NCBI RefSeq assembly: GCF_020131355.1
Contig: NZ_JAHLEL010000020.1
Coordinates: 1-64,000 of the forward strand
DNA length: 64,000 nt
Direction of reading: 5' to 3'
Source: Pseudonocardia sp. ICBG1293
GTDB taxonomy: Bacteria; Actinomycetota; Actinomycetes; Mycobacteriales; Pseudonocardiaceae
The notes under the pieces are model-generated. The model did no database searches and was not told the origin of the DNA. It worked only from the letters and a program-made list of their open reading frames with translations. Shown one piece after another: positions 8,350-16,113 of this stretch; the stretch's first letter is position 1, and every line of letters begins with the position of its first letter. Made by a program: the position numbers and the translations under genes.

Positions 8350-9149
8350 CCGCCACCACGACCGGGACTGCGCCGAGCGAGGGGTTGCCCTCGATGCTGG
8401 CCTACCTGACCCGGGTGCTGAAGACCCCGACGATCGGGCGCTGCTGGGCTGAGCTCGCTGAGCAGGCCCGCGACGAGACCTGGTCGCACGAGGAGTATCT
8501 GGCTGCGGTCCTGCAACGCCAGGTCGCCGAACGCGAGTCCGCCGGCACCACGATGCGGATCCGGACCGCGCATTTCCCAGCCGTGAAGACTCTCGAGGAT
8601 TTCAACCTCGACCACCTGCCCTCGCTGCGTCGAGATGTGCTGGCGCACTTGGCGACCGGGACGTTCGTGGCCAAGGCTGAGAACGTGATCCTGCTCGGCC
8701 CACCCGGGCTCGGGAAGACCCATCTCGCGATCGGGCTCGGGGTCAAAGCCGCCCACGCCGGCTACTCGGTGCTCTTCGACACCGCGAACAACTGGATCAC
8801 CCGCCTCACCGACGCCCACCAGGCCGGACGGCTGGAGGCCGAGCTGAAGAAGATCCGCCGCTACAAGCTGATCATCATCGACGAGGTCGGCTACATCCCC
8901 TTCGACCAGGACGCGGCGAACCTGTTCTTCCAGCTCATTGCCTCCCGCTACGAGCAGGGCTCTGTGATGGTCACCTCGAACCTGCCCTTCGGACGCTGGG
9001 GCGAGACCTTCTCCGACGATGTCGTCGCCGCAGCCATGATCGACCGTCTGGTTCACCACGCCGAGGTTCTGACCTTGACCGGAGACTCCTACCGGACCCG
9101 CCAGCGCCGCGAGCTGCTGGCCAAACAGAACCGCGCCGACCGGGACTGA
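8346..9149 (+). CDS. istB: IS21 helper ATPase IstB
   Basis: 267 residues, AAA+ ATPase of the DnaC/IstB type. Walker A is GPPGLGKTHLA and Walker B is LIIIDEVGYIPFD. Sensor-like VTSNLPFGRW and the C-terminal YRTRQRRELL follow. IstB assembles IstA at the target and selects the insertion site. The gene is intact and translationally coupled to istA by an ATGA overlap. Its partner is truncated, so it probably has no role unless another IS21 copy exists in the genome. Confidence 0.93.
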   Translation: MTATTTGTAPSEGLPSMLAYLTRVLKTPTIGRCWAELAEQARDETWSHEEYLAAVLQRQVAERESAGTTMRIRTAHFPAVKTLEDFNLDHLPSLRRDVLAHLATGTFVAKAENVILLGPPGLGKTHLAIGLGVKAAHAGYSVLFDTANNWITRLTDAHQAGRLEAELKKIRRYKLIIIDEVGYIPFDQDAANLFFQLIASRYEQGSVMVTSNLPFGRWGETFSDDVVAAAMIDRLVHHAEVLTLTGDSYRTRQRRELLAKQNRADRD

Positions 9150-9212
9150 CAGACCAACCGAGGGGTCAAACTTGCCGATCCCCAGGGGGGTCAATCTTCA
9201 GGATCCGTTGAC

Positions 9213-9803
9213 AACGGCGAGTCGTGGTCATTGGCGCGGGCGCTGATCAGGTGCAGCGGGATCCCCGCACCGTCGCAGACCACGGAGCGTTTGGTGCCCT
9301 GTTTGCCCCGGTCGACCGGGTTACAGCCGGCGACCTCGCCACCGCAGGGAGCCTTGGTGATCGCTCCGTCGGCAGACAGATCGTCGAGGTCGAGACCGAT
9401 CATCTAGTCATAGCCGGCCAGCGCGGCCCGAAGGACCTGCTCCCCGACGCCAGCGGCGGCCCACTGGGCGAGACGGCGGCGGATCGTGCGGTCCGAGCAG
9501 CCGGGGGTGGCAATGCGTTCGTAGCCGCTGCCGTGCACCAACGCCGCGAGCACGTGCTCGAACACCAGGCGGTCGGGGATACGGCGGCGGTGACATCCCC
9601 ACGGATGGGCCGGGTCGAACTCCGGGCGCCGCTCTGCCTCGATCAGGGCAGCGAACTCGACCCAGAGGGGGTCGATCAGCGATTCTGGCAATAGAGGCAC
9701 GGACCCTCCAGGCGACCATCAGGACATCAGCAATCCCATGATCACTTGCAGGTCCGTGTCTCTACCAACACCGACACACGGCCACCTCTACTGCCGGACG
9801 CTC
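9213..9803 (-). mobile_element. IS-A2, truncated IS-A copy
   Basis: Corresponds to 5604-6194 of IS-A1 and ends in the same GCCGGACGCTC repeat (9793-9803), followed by TAA. The half carrying the C-terminal part of the transposase and the opposite end has been replaced by the IS21 right end. The IS21 element evidently inserted into this IS-A copy. Confidence 0.88.
9214..9700 (-). pseudogene. IS-A2 transposase fragment
   Basis: The N-terminal 98 residues (9404-9700) match IS-A1. They are followed by the same TAGATG amber/start junction and then by the beginning of the DDE domain (SADGAITKAP), up to the IS21 junction near 9213. It lacks the second Asp and the Glu of the catalytic triad. The shared amber shows that the stop arose before the two IS-A copies separated, or that one derives from the other. 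Confidence 0.85.
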
Positions 9804-9877
9804 TAATAAGAGGTCGTTTCAGAAGTCGGCGTGTCGGTCCTGTGTGGATCGGCGCTGGTAGCTGATCATGTCCGGTC

Positions 9878-10717
9878 GTGGCGCGGCGATCTTGTGTCGA
9901 GCGATTGGTGAGCGACGAGCTGTGGGCGCTGGTGGAGCCGCTGCTGCCCAAGCCGCGCAAGCACAAGCGGGGACGGACAGGCCGTCCGCGGGTGCCGGAT
10001 CGGGCCGCTCTGGCCGGGATCGTGTTCGTGCTCAAGACCGGGATCAGCTGGAACGCGCTGCCCGCCGAGCTCGGCTGTGGGTCCGGAGTGACCTGCTGGC
10101 GGCGGCTACGGCAGTGGCAGCAGGCCGGGGTCTGGGCCCAGCTGCACCGGGTGATGCTCGACCGCCTCGCCCAGCAGGGCCTGCTGGACTGGTCGCGGGC
10201 GGCGGTGGACAGCGTGAGCGTGCGGGCCAAGCGCCGCGGCGAGGCCACCGGGCCCTCGCCGACCGATCGCGGGAAGGCGGGCAGCAAGTACCACGTGCTC
10301 TGCGACCGAGGCGGGCTCCCGCTGCATGCGCTGGTCACCGGGGCGAACACCCACGACAGTCGGATGCTCGCCCCGCTGCTGGACACCAACCCCGGCGTCC
10401 GCGAACGGGCGGGACAGCCGGGGCGTCCGCGACGTCGGCCGGACAAGGTGCACGCCGACAAGGGCTACGACTATCCCCGCTGCCGCCGCTACCTGAGTGG
10501 GCGTGGGATCGGGGTGCGGATCGCCCGGCGCGGGATCGAGGACTCCACCCGGCTCGGGCGGGTCCGCTGGGTCGTCGAGCGCACCATGTCCTGGCTGCTG
10601 GACTTCCGCCGCCTCGCGCTGCGCTACGACCGCGCCGAATCCACGATCACCGCGCTGTTATCGCTGGCCTGCGCCCTGATCTGCCACCGCCGCCTCACCA
10701 AGCCGAAGCCGAAGTGA
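9878..10717 (+). CDS. IS5-family transposase (IS-B)
   Basis: 279 residues from GTG 9878. An N-terminal DUF4096-type domain (LVSDELWALVEPLLP) is followed by the DDE domain. Motifs: AVDSVSVRAKRRGEATGPSP (first Asp), HADKGYDYPRCRRYL (second Asp) and WVVERTMSWLLDFRRLALRYD (Glu region). The frame is intact and the catalytic residues are present, so activity is plausible. The sequence differs clearly from the IS-A and IS-C transposases and belongs to another IS5 branch. Confidence 0.92.
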   Translation: MARRSCVERLVSDELWALVEPLLPKPRKHKRGRTGRPRVPDRAALAGIVFVLKTGISWNALPAELGCGSGVTCWRRLRQWQQAGVWAQLHRVMLDRLAQQGLLDWSRAAVDSVSVRAKRRGEATGPSPTDRGKAGSKYHVLCDRGGLPLHALVTGANTHDSRMLAPLLDTNPGVRERAGQPGRPRRRPDKVHADKGYDYPRCRRYLSGRGIGVRIARRGIEDSTRLGRVRWVVERTMSWLLDFRRLALRYDRAESTITALLSLACALICHRRLTKPKPK

Positions 10718-10748
10718 TGGTCGACCCAGCCCTCGCTGAGGCACTCGC

Positions 10749-11341
10749 CTACGAGGTCGGGGCCAGCGGCCGCCAGGCCAGCCACTCCAAGGCCCGGTCG
10801 GCCTCGTCAGGGTCGAAGCGGTGCGGGTCGAACGGCCCGCCCGCCCACTCCAGGCGCTCGGCGCGGTCGGGATGGTCAGGGTCGGCGAGCACGGCCTGGA
10901 AGTCCTCATACCCCCGATCCCGCCGACGTCCTCGGGCGGGCACGCCCCCTGCCCGGCGACGCATCGCGGATAGCACACTCCCGGCTCGACGGCCGCGACC
11001 GCCTCGACGGTGATCTCGTGGGCCCAGTTGTCACCGAAGTCGTAGACGTAACCGAACCGGTCACCAGCCTTGACCAGCCGAAACAGCTTCTCTTTCGTCT
11101 CGTCGGCGACATCCTGTCCGGGCCAGTCCGGGTCTGGGATCCCGTAGCGGCGCCCGACGATCTCGAACTCGTGCAGATGAGAGTTCGTCCAGCCCATCAC
11201 TGACTGCACCACCTCGTGCAACACCGCCAAGTCGACCTCGCCCGGCACCTGCACCCGACGCCGGACCGCCGGCACCACCTCGGTCAGGACGATCTCCAAC
11301 TCGAAAATCTTCGTCTTCTCAGACACACGAGGCGCGACCAT
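10749..11341 (-). pseudogene. pRiA4b ORF-3-like passenger protein, frameshifted
   Basis: Read on the minus strand from 11341, the protein has the family's start (IFELEIVLTEVVPAVRRRVQV), LHEVVQSVMGWTNSHLHEFE, VYDFGDNWAHEI and CPPEDVGGIGG. Near 10912 the expected continuation (YEDFQAVLADPDHPD, then GGPFDPHRFD) lies in another frame and ends at 10749. A one-base loss in a G-rich run explains this. Such genes occur as cargo of actinobacterial insertion sequences (for example IS1096), and their function is unsettled. Without the frameshift the product would be about 197 residues. Confidence 0.8.
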
Positions 11342-11408
11342 CAGCCGATGCTGCCAGCCCCGCCGTCACCGGCAGAACCGGGCCCACCACTTCTGAAACG
11401 ACGTCTAA

Positions 11409-12388
11409 GAGGTCGCGCGGATTGGTCACAGCTTGGCCGCGGTCGAGTGTCTGGGGGCGAGGGCGGGTACGGGCCTGCCGATCATGAAGTTATCTACGCT
11501 TCGTGATCGTCTGGAGGCCGCGTGCCCACCCTGCCATCATGGCTGACCGAGCCGTTGTGGGACCAGTTCACCGCGCTGCTGCCTCATCGAGACGAGTTCG
11601 ATCCCACCCATCCGCTGGGCTGCCATCGCCGCCGGATCGCGGATCGGATCGTGTTCGACAAGCTCCTGCAGGTACTGCGGTTCGGCTGCTCGTATGAGGG
11701 CATCGCTGACAGCACCTGCTCGGCGACCACCATCCGCGATCGTCGTGACGAGTGGATCAGGCTCGGGGTCTTCGCCCAGCTGCGTCGGATCGTCCTGGAC
11801 GCCTACGACCGCATCGTCGGTCTGCTGCTGCACGACATCGCCGTCGATGGCGCCATCACCAAGGCCCCCGGCGGCGGCGAGGTCGCCGGTCCGTCGCCGG
11901 TGGACCGGCGCAAACAGGGTATGAAACGTTCGGTGCTCGTCGAGGGATACGGCATCCCGCTGGGCCGAGTCCTGGCCGGAGCCAACCGGCACGACTCCCC
12001 GCTACTGGGCCCCACCCTCGACCGCCTCGATGCTCTCGGCCCGCTGCCCGACGACATCACCGTGCACCTCGACGCCGGCTATGACTCCGGCAAGACCCGC
12101 GACACGCTGGCCGAACGAGGCCTGCACGGCGAGATCGCGCACAAGGGTGAGAAAGCGCCGATCCAGGCCACCCGCCGCTGGCACGTCGAGCGGACCAACG
12201 CTTGGCACAACAGCTTCAACCGGCTGCAGCGCTGCTACGAACGACGAGAAATCGTCGTCGACGCGTTCTTCGACCTCGCCGACACGATCGTCACACTCCG
12301 TAGCTTGATTCGGCAGGCCTGGACCACACACCGCTGGAACGCCCGACCTGCACGACGTCCATGATCACCAACCAATCCGCGCGACCTC
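11409..12388 (+). mobile_element. IS-C2, second complete IS-C copy (980 bp)
   Basis: The same length and terminal repeats as IS-C1, with TAA on both sides (11406-11408 and 12389-12391). The right-hand TAA is the outermost boundary of the whole IS pile-up and forms part of the TAAGGT -10 of phoU2. Confidence 0.93.
11522..12364 (+). CDS. IS5-family transposase (IS-C2)
   Basis: 280 residues, the same translated protein as the IS-C1 transposase at 6435-7277, with the same GTG start and GGAGG site. The DDE residues lie in AVDGAITKAP, HLDAGYDSGKT and HVERTNAWHN. It reads toward phoU2, whose start is only 37 nt after this gene's stop. Read-through from the transposase promoter could therefore now drive phoU2. 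Confidence 0.93.
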   Translation: MPTLPSWLTEPLWDQFTALLPHRDEFDPTHPLGCHRRRIADRIVFDKLLQVLRFGCSYEGIADSTCSATTIRDRRDEWIRLGVFAQLRRIVLDAYDRIVGLLLHDIAVDGAITKAPGGGEVAGPSPVDRRKQGMKRSVLVEGYGIPLGRVLAGANRHDSPLLGPTLDRLDALGPLPDDITVHLDAGYDSGKTRDTLAERGLHGEIAHKGEKAPIQATRRWHVERTNAWHNSFNRLQRCYERREIVVDAFFDLADTIVTLRSLIRQAWTTHRWNARPARRP

Positions 12389-12394
12389 TAAGGT
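12389..12394 (+). promoter_or_regulatory. Residual -10 (TAAGGT) of phoU2 at the IS junction
   Basis: TAAGGT lies 7 nt before the phoU2 ATG. This matches the phoU1 layout (TAGGCT, 6 nt, ATG). Its first three bases are the target duplication, so the hexamer survived insertion. The Pho box (5036-5057) and spacer have been moved 7.3 kb upstream. Confidence 0.6.
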
Positions 12395-12401
12395 CGTCCC
12401 C

Positions 12402-13064
12402 ATGCGCAGGGAGACGCTCGACGACAACCTCGCGCAGCTCCGGTCGATGCTCGACGAGACCGGTCCGCTCGTGGCCTCCGCGTTCCGCGACGCGTCCGAG
12501 GCGCTGTTGCACCACCGTGTCCGGCTGGCCGAGCAGGTCGTGTCCCGTGACCCCGTCATCGACGCCCACCGCGACGCGATCGAGCTGCTCGCCGTCGAGA
12601 CCATGAACATCCACCAGCCGGTGGTCGCGCCGCTCCGCTCGGTGATCACCGCACTGCGGTGTGCCCAGCAGCTGGAGCGGATGGGCGACCTCGCCCGCCA
12701 CGTCGCCGCCACGGTCGTCCGGAACGGGGGCCGCCCGGTGCTCGCCGAGCAGGCCCGCCCGCTGTTCGCCGAATACGGCGCCCGGGTCGCCGCCATGGGC
12801 GACAAGGCCGTCGAGGTGCTGCGCACCCACAACGTCGTGCTCGCCGCCGAGCTGCCCGTCGACGACGACGTCGTCGACGCCCTGCACCGCCAGGTCTTCG
12901 AGCTGATGTTCGGGCCGGGCTGGGACGCGGGCGTGCCGGCCGCCGTCGACGCCGCCCTGCTGGCCCGTTTCCACGAGCGCTACGCCGACCACTGCGTGCA
13001 CCTGGCCGACCACGTCGTCTACGCCGTCACCGGCGGCACCGTGGACGAGCTGCCGGTGCTCTGA
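12402..13064 (+). CDS. phoU: Phosphate regulatory protein PhoU (second copy)
   Basis: 220 residues with two PhoU repeats and metal-site motifs QLERMGDLARH and ERYADHCVHL. It is a paralogue of 4073-4729, similar in length and ends but clearly diverged (for example DPVIDAHRDAIELLAVET in place of [18 protein letters not shown]). It is convergent with pstB and separated from it by a strong hairpin. It should act with PstSCAB and PhoR in phosphate signalling. Its promoter is interrupted by the IS pile-up, so expression has probably changed from phosphate-controlled to low or IS-driven. Confidence 0.92.
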   Translation: MRRETLDDNLAQLRSMLDETGPLVASAFRDASEALLHHRVRLAEQVVSRDPVIDAHRDAIELLAVETMNIHQPVVAPLRSVITALRCAQQLERMGDLARHVAATVVRNGGRPVLAEQARPLFAEYGARVAAMGDKAVEVLRTHNVVLAAELPVDDDVVDALHRQVFELMFGPGWDAGVPAAVDAALLARFHERYADHCVHLADHVVYAVTGGTVDELPVL

Positions 13065-13076
13065 GCCTGCTCCACG

Positions 13077-13121
13077 ACGACGGCCCCGGCCCCCGGTCGG
13101 AACCGGGGCCGGGGCCGTCGT
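13077..13121. terminator. Bidirectional hairpin between phoU2 and pstB
   Basis: A long GC-rich inverted repeat (arms beginning ACGACGGCCCCGG and ending CCGGGGCCGTCGT, with a short loop) between two convergent genes. There is no U-tract, which is common in actinobacteria. Confidence 0.7.
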
Positions 13122-13136
13122 ACCGCAGCGGGGGAC

Positions 13137-13916
13137 TCAGCCGAAGCGACCGGACACGTAGTCCTCGGTCGCCTTCTGCCTCGGCTGGGAGAAGATCGTC
13201 TTGGTCTCGTCGAGCTCGACCAGCTTGCCGGGCTTGCCGGTGCCCTCGATGTTGAAGAAGCCGGTGAAGTCGCTGACCCGCGCCGCCTGCTGCATGTTGT
13301 GGGTCACGATGACGATCGTGTAGTCGTTCTTCAGCTCGTTGATCAGGTCCTCGATCGCCAGCGTGGAGATCGGGTCCAGCGCCGAGCAGGGCTCGTCCAT
13401 CAGCAGGACGTCCGGGCGCACCGCGATCGCGCGGGCGATGCAGAGCCGCTGCTGCTGACCGCCGGACAGGCCCGAGCCGGGCTTGTCGAGCCGGTCCTTC
13501 ACCTCGTTCCAGAGGTTCGCCCCGCGCAGCGACCGCTCGACGGTGTCGTCGAACTCGGCCTTGGAGGCCCGCTTGTTGTTCAGCTTCATCCCCGCGATGA
13601 CGTTGTCGTAGATCGACATCGTCGGGAACGGGTTGGGCCGCTGGAAGACCATCCCGATCTGGCGGCGGACGCCGACCGGGTCGACGTTCGCGCCGTAGAG
13701 GTCCTGGCCGTCGAGCTCGAGCCTGCCCTCGACGCGGGCGCCGGGGATGTTCTCGTGCATCCGGTTGATCGAGCGCAGGAAGGTGGACTTGCCGCAGCCC
13801 GACGGGCCGATCAGGGCCGTCACCGTCTTCGGCTTGATCGTCATGTTGACGCCCTCGACGGCGAGGAACGACCCGTAGTAGATGTTCAGGTCCTTGGCTT
13901 CGACGCTCTTGCCCAT
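13137..13916 (-). CDS. pstB: Phosphate ABC transporter ATP-binding protein PstB
   Basis: 259 residues from ATG 13916. Walker A is GPSGCGKST (residues 37-45), the Q-loop region is [10 protein letters not shown], the signature is [16 protein letters not shown], Walker B is [13 protein letters not shown], and the switch His lies in [14 protein letters not shown]. Two copies power uptake of phosphate bound by PstS through the PstC/PstA channel. It is last in the pstSCAB operon, 11 nt after pstA. Confidence 0.97.
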   Translation of the reverse strand: MGKSVEAKDLNIYYGSFLAVEGVNMTIKPKTVTALIGPSGCGKSTFLRSINRMHENIPGARVEGRLELDGQDLYGANVDPVGVRRQIGMVFQRPNPFPTMSIYDNVIAGMKLNNKRASKAEFDDTVERSLRGANLWNEVKDRLDKPGSGLSGGQQQRLCIARAIAVRPDVLLMDEPCSALDPISTLAIEDLINELKNDYTIVIVTHNMQQAARVSDFTGFFNIEGTGKPGKLVELDETKTIFSQPRQKATEDYVSGRFG

Positions 13917-13927
13917 GTCGCGGTTCC

Positions 13928-15001
13928 TTATCGGGTCTTCGGGGCGAAAAGGCGGGAGATGACGCGGGCCACGATGTTCAGCACCATCACGATCGCCATG
14001 AGGATCAGCGCCGCGGTCCACGCGCGGTCCAGGAACGCCTCGCGGGGGATGCCCGGCACGGCGTAGGAGTAGTACGAGAACACCGGCAGCGTGGTCATCG
14101 GACCGGAGAACGGGTTGAGGTTGACCCCCAACGCGTAGCCGGTCGTGATGAGCAGCGGGGCCGTCTCGCCGATGACGCGGGCCACGGCCAGCGTGATGCC
14201 GGTGGCGATACCACCGGCCGTCGTCGGGATGACGATCTTGACGATCGTCCGCCACTTGGCGACGCCGAGGGCGTAGGACGCCTCGCGCAGCTCATTGGGG
14301 ACGATCTTGAGCATCTCCTCGGTGGAGCGCACCACGATCGGCACCATCAGCACGGTCAGGGCGACCGCGCCGACGAAGCCGAGGCGGACGCCCGGGCCCA
14401 GGACCAGCGCGAACAACGCGTAGGCGAACAGACCGGCGACGATCGAGGGGATGCCCGTCATGACGTCGACGAAGAACGTGATGGCCCGGGCCAGCCGGGA
14501 GTTGTTCGCGTACTCGACGAGGTAGATCGCGGTGAGCAGGCCGATCGGGATCGACATCGCCGCGGCCAGCGCGGTGATGATCAGCGTGCCCTGGATGGCG
14601 TGCAGCGCACCGCCGCCGACGCCGACGATGCCGCGCATCGAGTTCGTGAAGAAGGTGGCGTCGAGCCGCGCCCAGCCCTGCGAGACCACGGTGTAGAGCA
14701 CCGAGACCAGCGGGAGCATCGCGATCAGGAAGGCACTGGTGACCACCACGGTCACCAGCCGGTCGGCGGCCCGGCGGGCGCCCTCGACGACCCGGGACAC
14801 CGTGTAGGTCGCGCCGGCGAAGATCACGACCGACAGGAACACCCACAGCCCGACGTTGAAGCCGCCGGCCAGCGCGGTGATCCCGGCGGCCACCGCGACG
14901 GCGGCGAGGAGGATGCCCCACGGCGCCCAGGGCGGCAGCGAGCCGCGGGTGCGCAGGACGGTCGGGGTGGCAGCGGGGGCCTCGAGCCCGGTTCCGGTCA
15001 C
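13928..15001 (-). CDS. pstA: Phosphate ABC transporter permease PstA
   Basis: 357 residues, integral membrane permease with several hydrophobic helices and the inner-membrane EAA-type loop ([23 protein letters not shown]). It pairs with PstC. The GTG at 15001 is used. An ATG-started 15-codon frame (15045 to 14999 on the minus strand) begins just after pstC and ends at a TGA that overlaps this GTG as GTGA, so start choice may involve coupling or a misplaced start. It is second to last in pstSCAB. Confidence 0.95.
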   Translation of the reverse strand: MTGTGLEAPAATPTVLRTRGSLPPWAPWGILLAAVAVAAGITALAGGFNVGLWVFLSVVIFAGATYTVSRVVEGARRAADRLVTVVVTSAFLIAMLPLVSVLYTVVSQGWARLDATFFTNSMRGIVGVGGGALHAIQGTLIITALAAAMSIPIGLLTAIYLVEYANNSRLARAITFFVDVMTGIPSIVAGLFAYALFALVLGPGVRLGFVGAVALTVLMVPIVVRSTEEMLKIVPNELREASYALGVAKWRTIVKIVIPTTAGGIATGITLAVARVIGETAPLLITTGYALGVNLNPFSGPMTTLPVFSYYSYAVPGIPREAFLDRAWTAALILMAIVMVLNIVARVISRLFAPKTR

Positions 15002-15046
15002 GGGGCCTCGACGTCCGCTCGGTTGCGTTCGGTTCCGGTGGACATC

Positions 15047-15991
15047 TCAGTTCGCTCCGGAGAAGTCGCGACGGCGCTCGACGATGTAGCGGGCGAGCAT
15101 GTTGACCAGCAGCGTCATGACGAACAGCACCAGACCGGAGGCGATCAGGACGCTGACACCGATGCCGGTGGCCTCGGGGAACTGCAGGGCGATGTTCGCC
15201 GCGATGGTCGACGGGTTCTGGTTGCTGATCAGGTTGACGGTGACCGCACCGCTGGCCGACAGGATGATGGCGACCGCCATGGTCTCGCCGAGCGCGCGGC
15301 CCAGGCCGAGCATGGCACCCGAGACGACGCCCGACCGGCCGAACGGCAGGACCGCGAGCCGGATCATCTCCCACCGGGGCGCGCCCAGCGCGAGCGCGGC
15401 CTCCTCGTGCAGCTTCGGCGCCTGCAGGAAGACCTCACGGGCGACCGCGGTGATGATCGGCAGGATCATCACCGCCAGCACCAGACCCACGACCAGCATC
15501 GTGCGGCCGGTGGTCGACACCGGGCCGGCGAACAGCGGGATCCAGCCCAGGTAGGTGTTCAGCCAGGTCGAGAGCCCGACCGACAGCGGCGCCAGGGTGT
15601 AGAAGCCCCACAGGCCGAAGACGATCGAGGGCACCGCGGCCAGCAGGTCGACGATGTAGCTCAGACCCTGTGCGAGGCGCCGGGGCGCGTAGTGGCTGAT
15701 GAACAGGGCCACCGCGACCGCGAGCGGCGTCGCGACCACCAGGGCGATGACGGCGCCGAGGAAGGTACCGAAGGCCAGCGGTGCCACGTAGGCGAGCAGA
15801 CCGTTCGGGAGCTCCTGTTCCGACGCGGTCAGCGCGGGGAACGCCTCGATGAGCAGGAAGGCGGCGACCCCGGCGAGGATCACCAGGATCAGGATCCCGG
15901 CCCCCTTCGCCGAGCCCGCGAAGATGCGGTCGCCGAGCTGGCTGACGGGTTGGGGCGCCCGGTTCCCGGGCTTCGGTTCCGTGGTGGTCAC
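15047..15991 (-). CDS. pstC: Phosphate ABC transporter permease PstC
   Basis: 314 residues. A short hydrophilic N-terminus precedes about six transmembrane helices. The EAA loop is KLHEEAALALGAPRWEMIRLAVLP, followed by GLGRALGETMAVAIILSAS, typical of PstC. It forms the translocation channel with PstA. It lies downstream of pstS, separated by a 12-bp hairpin (16043-16077) that may lower its transcript level relative to pstS. Confidence 0.96.
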   Translation of the reverse strand: MTTTEPKPGNRAPQPVSQLGDRIFAGSAKGAGILILVILAGVAAFLLIEAFPALTASEQELPNGLLAYVAPLAFGTFLGAVIALVVATPLAVAVALFISHYAPRRLAQGLSYIVDLLAAVPSIVFGLWGFYTLAPLSVGLSTWLNTYLGWIPLFAGPVSTTGRTMLVVGLVLAVMILPIITAVAREVFLQAPKLHEEAALALGAPRWEMIRLAVLPFGRSGVVSGAMLGLGRALGETMAVAIILSASGAVTVNLISNQNPSTIAANIALQFPEATGIGVSVLIASGLVLFVMTLLVNMLARYIVERRRDFSGAN

Positions 15992-16042
15992 AGTGATCCC
16001 TGAGGGTGCGGACGGGCGCTGGGCAGGGGAGGACGCCGGAGA

Positions 16043-16077
16043 TCCCGGTCGGTGACCATGATGAGCACCGACCGGGA
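16043..16077 (-). terminator. Intra-operon hairpin between pstS and pstC
   Basis: Perfect 12-bp arms, TCCCGGTCGGTG and CACCGACCGGGA, around an 11-nt loop. Partial termination or 3'-end protection here would give more binding protein than permease, a common arrangement in ABC operons. Confidence 0.6.
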
Positions 16078-16113
16078 CCTCTGGCTAGATGACATCCGAC
16101 TCAGGTGCGGGGA

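Larger units (their letters stand above)
7302..9213 (+). mobile_element. IS21-family element, left part missing
   Basis: Contains the 3' part of istA and a complete istB. The right end is near 9213, terminating in GTTGACA where it enters the IS-A2 transposase sequence. The left end and the istA N-terminus are absent because IS-C1 occupies that position. The part of IS-A2 expected on the other side is also absent, so a deletion followed or accompanied the IS-C1 insertion. Confidence 0.82.
9810..11405 (+). mobile_element. IS-B, IS5-family element with a passenger gene (1596 bp)
   Basis: Ends are GAGGTCGTTTCAGAAGT (left) and ACTTCTGAAACGACGTC (right), matching at 16 of 17 positions. TAA lies on both sides (9807-9809 and 11406-11408), a plausible 3-bp target duplication. 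It carries a transposase (+ strand) and a pRiA4b ORF-3-like gene on the opposite strand. Its left end is the likely parent of the MITE ends. Confidence 0.88.
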
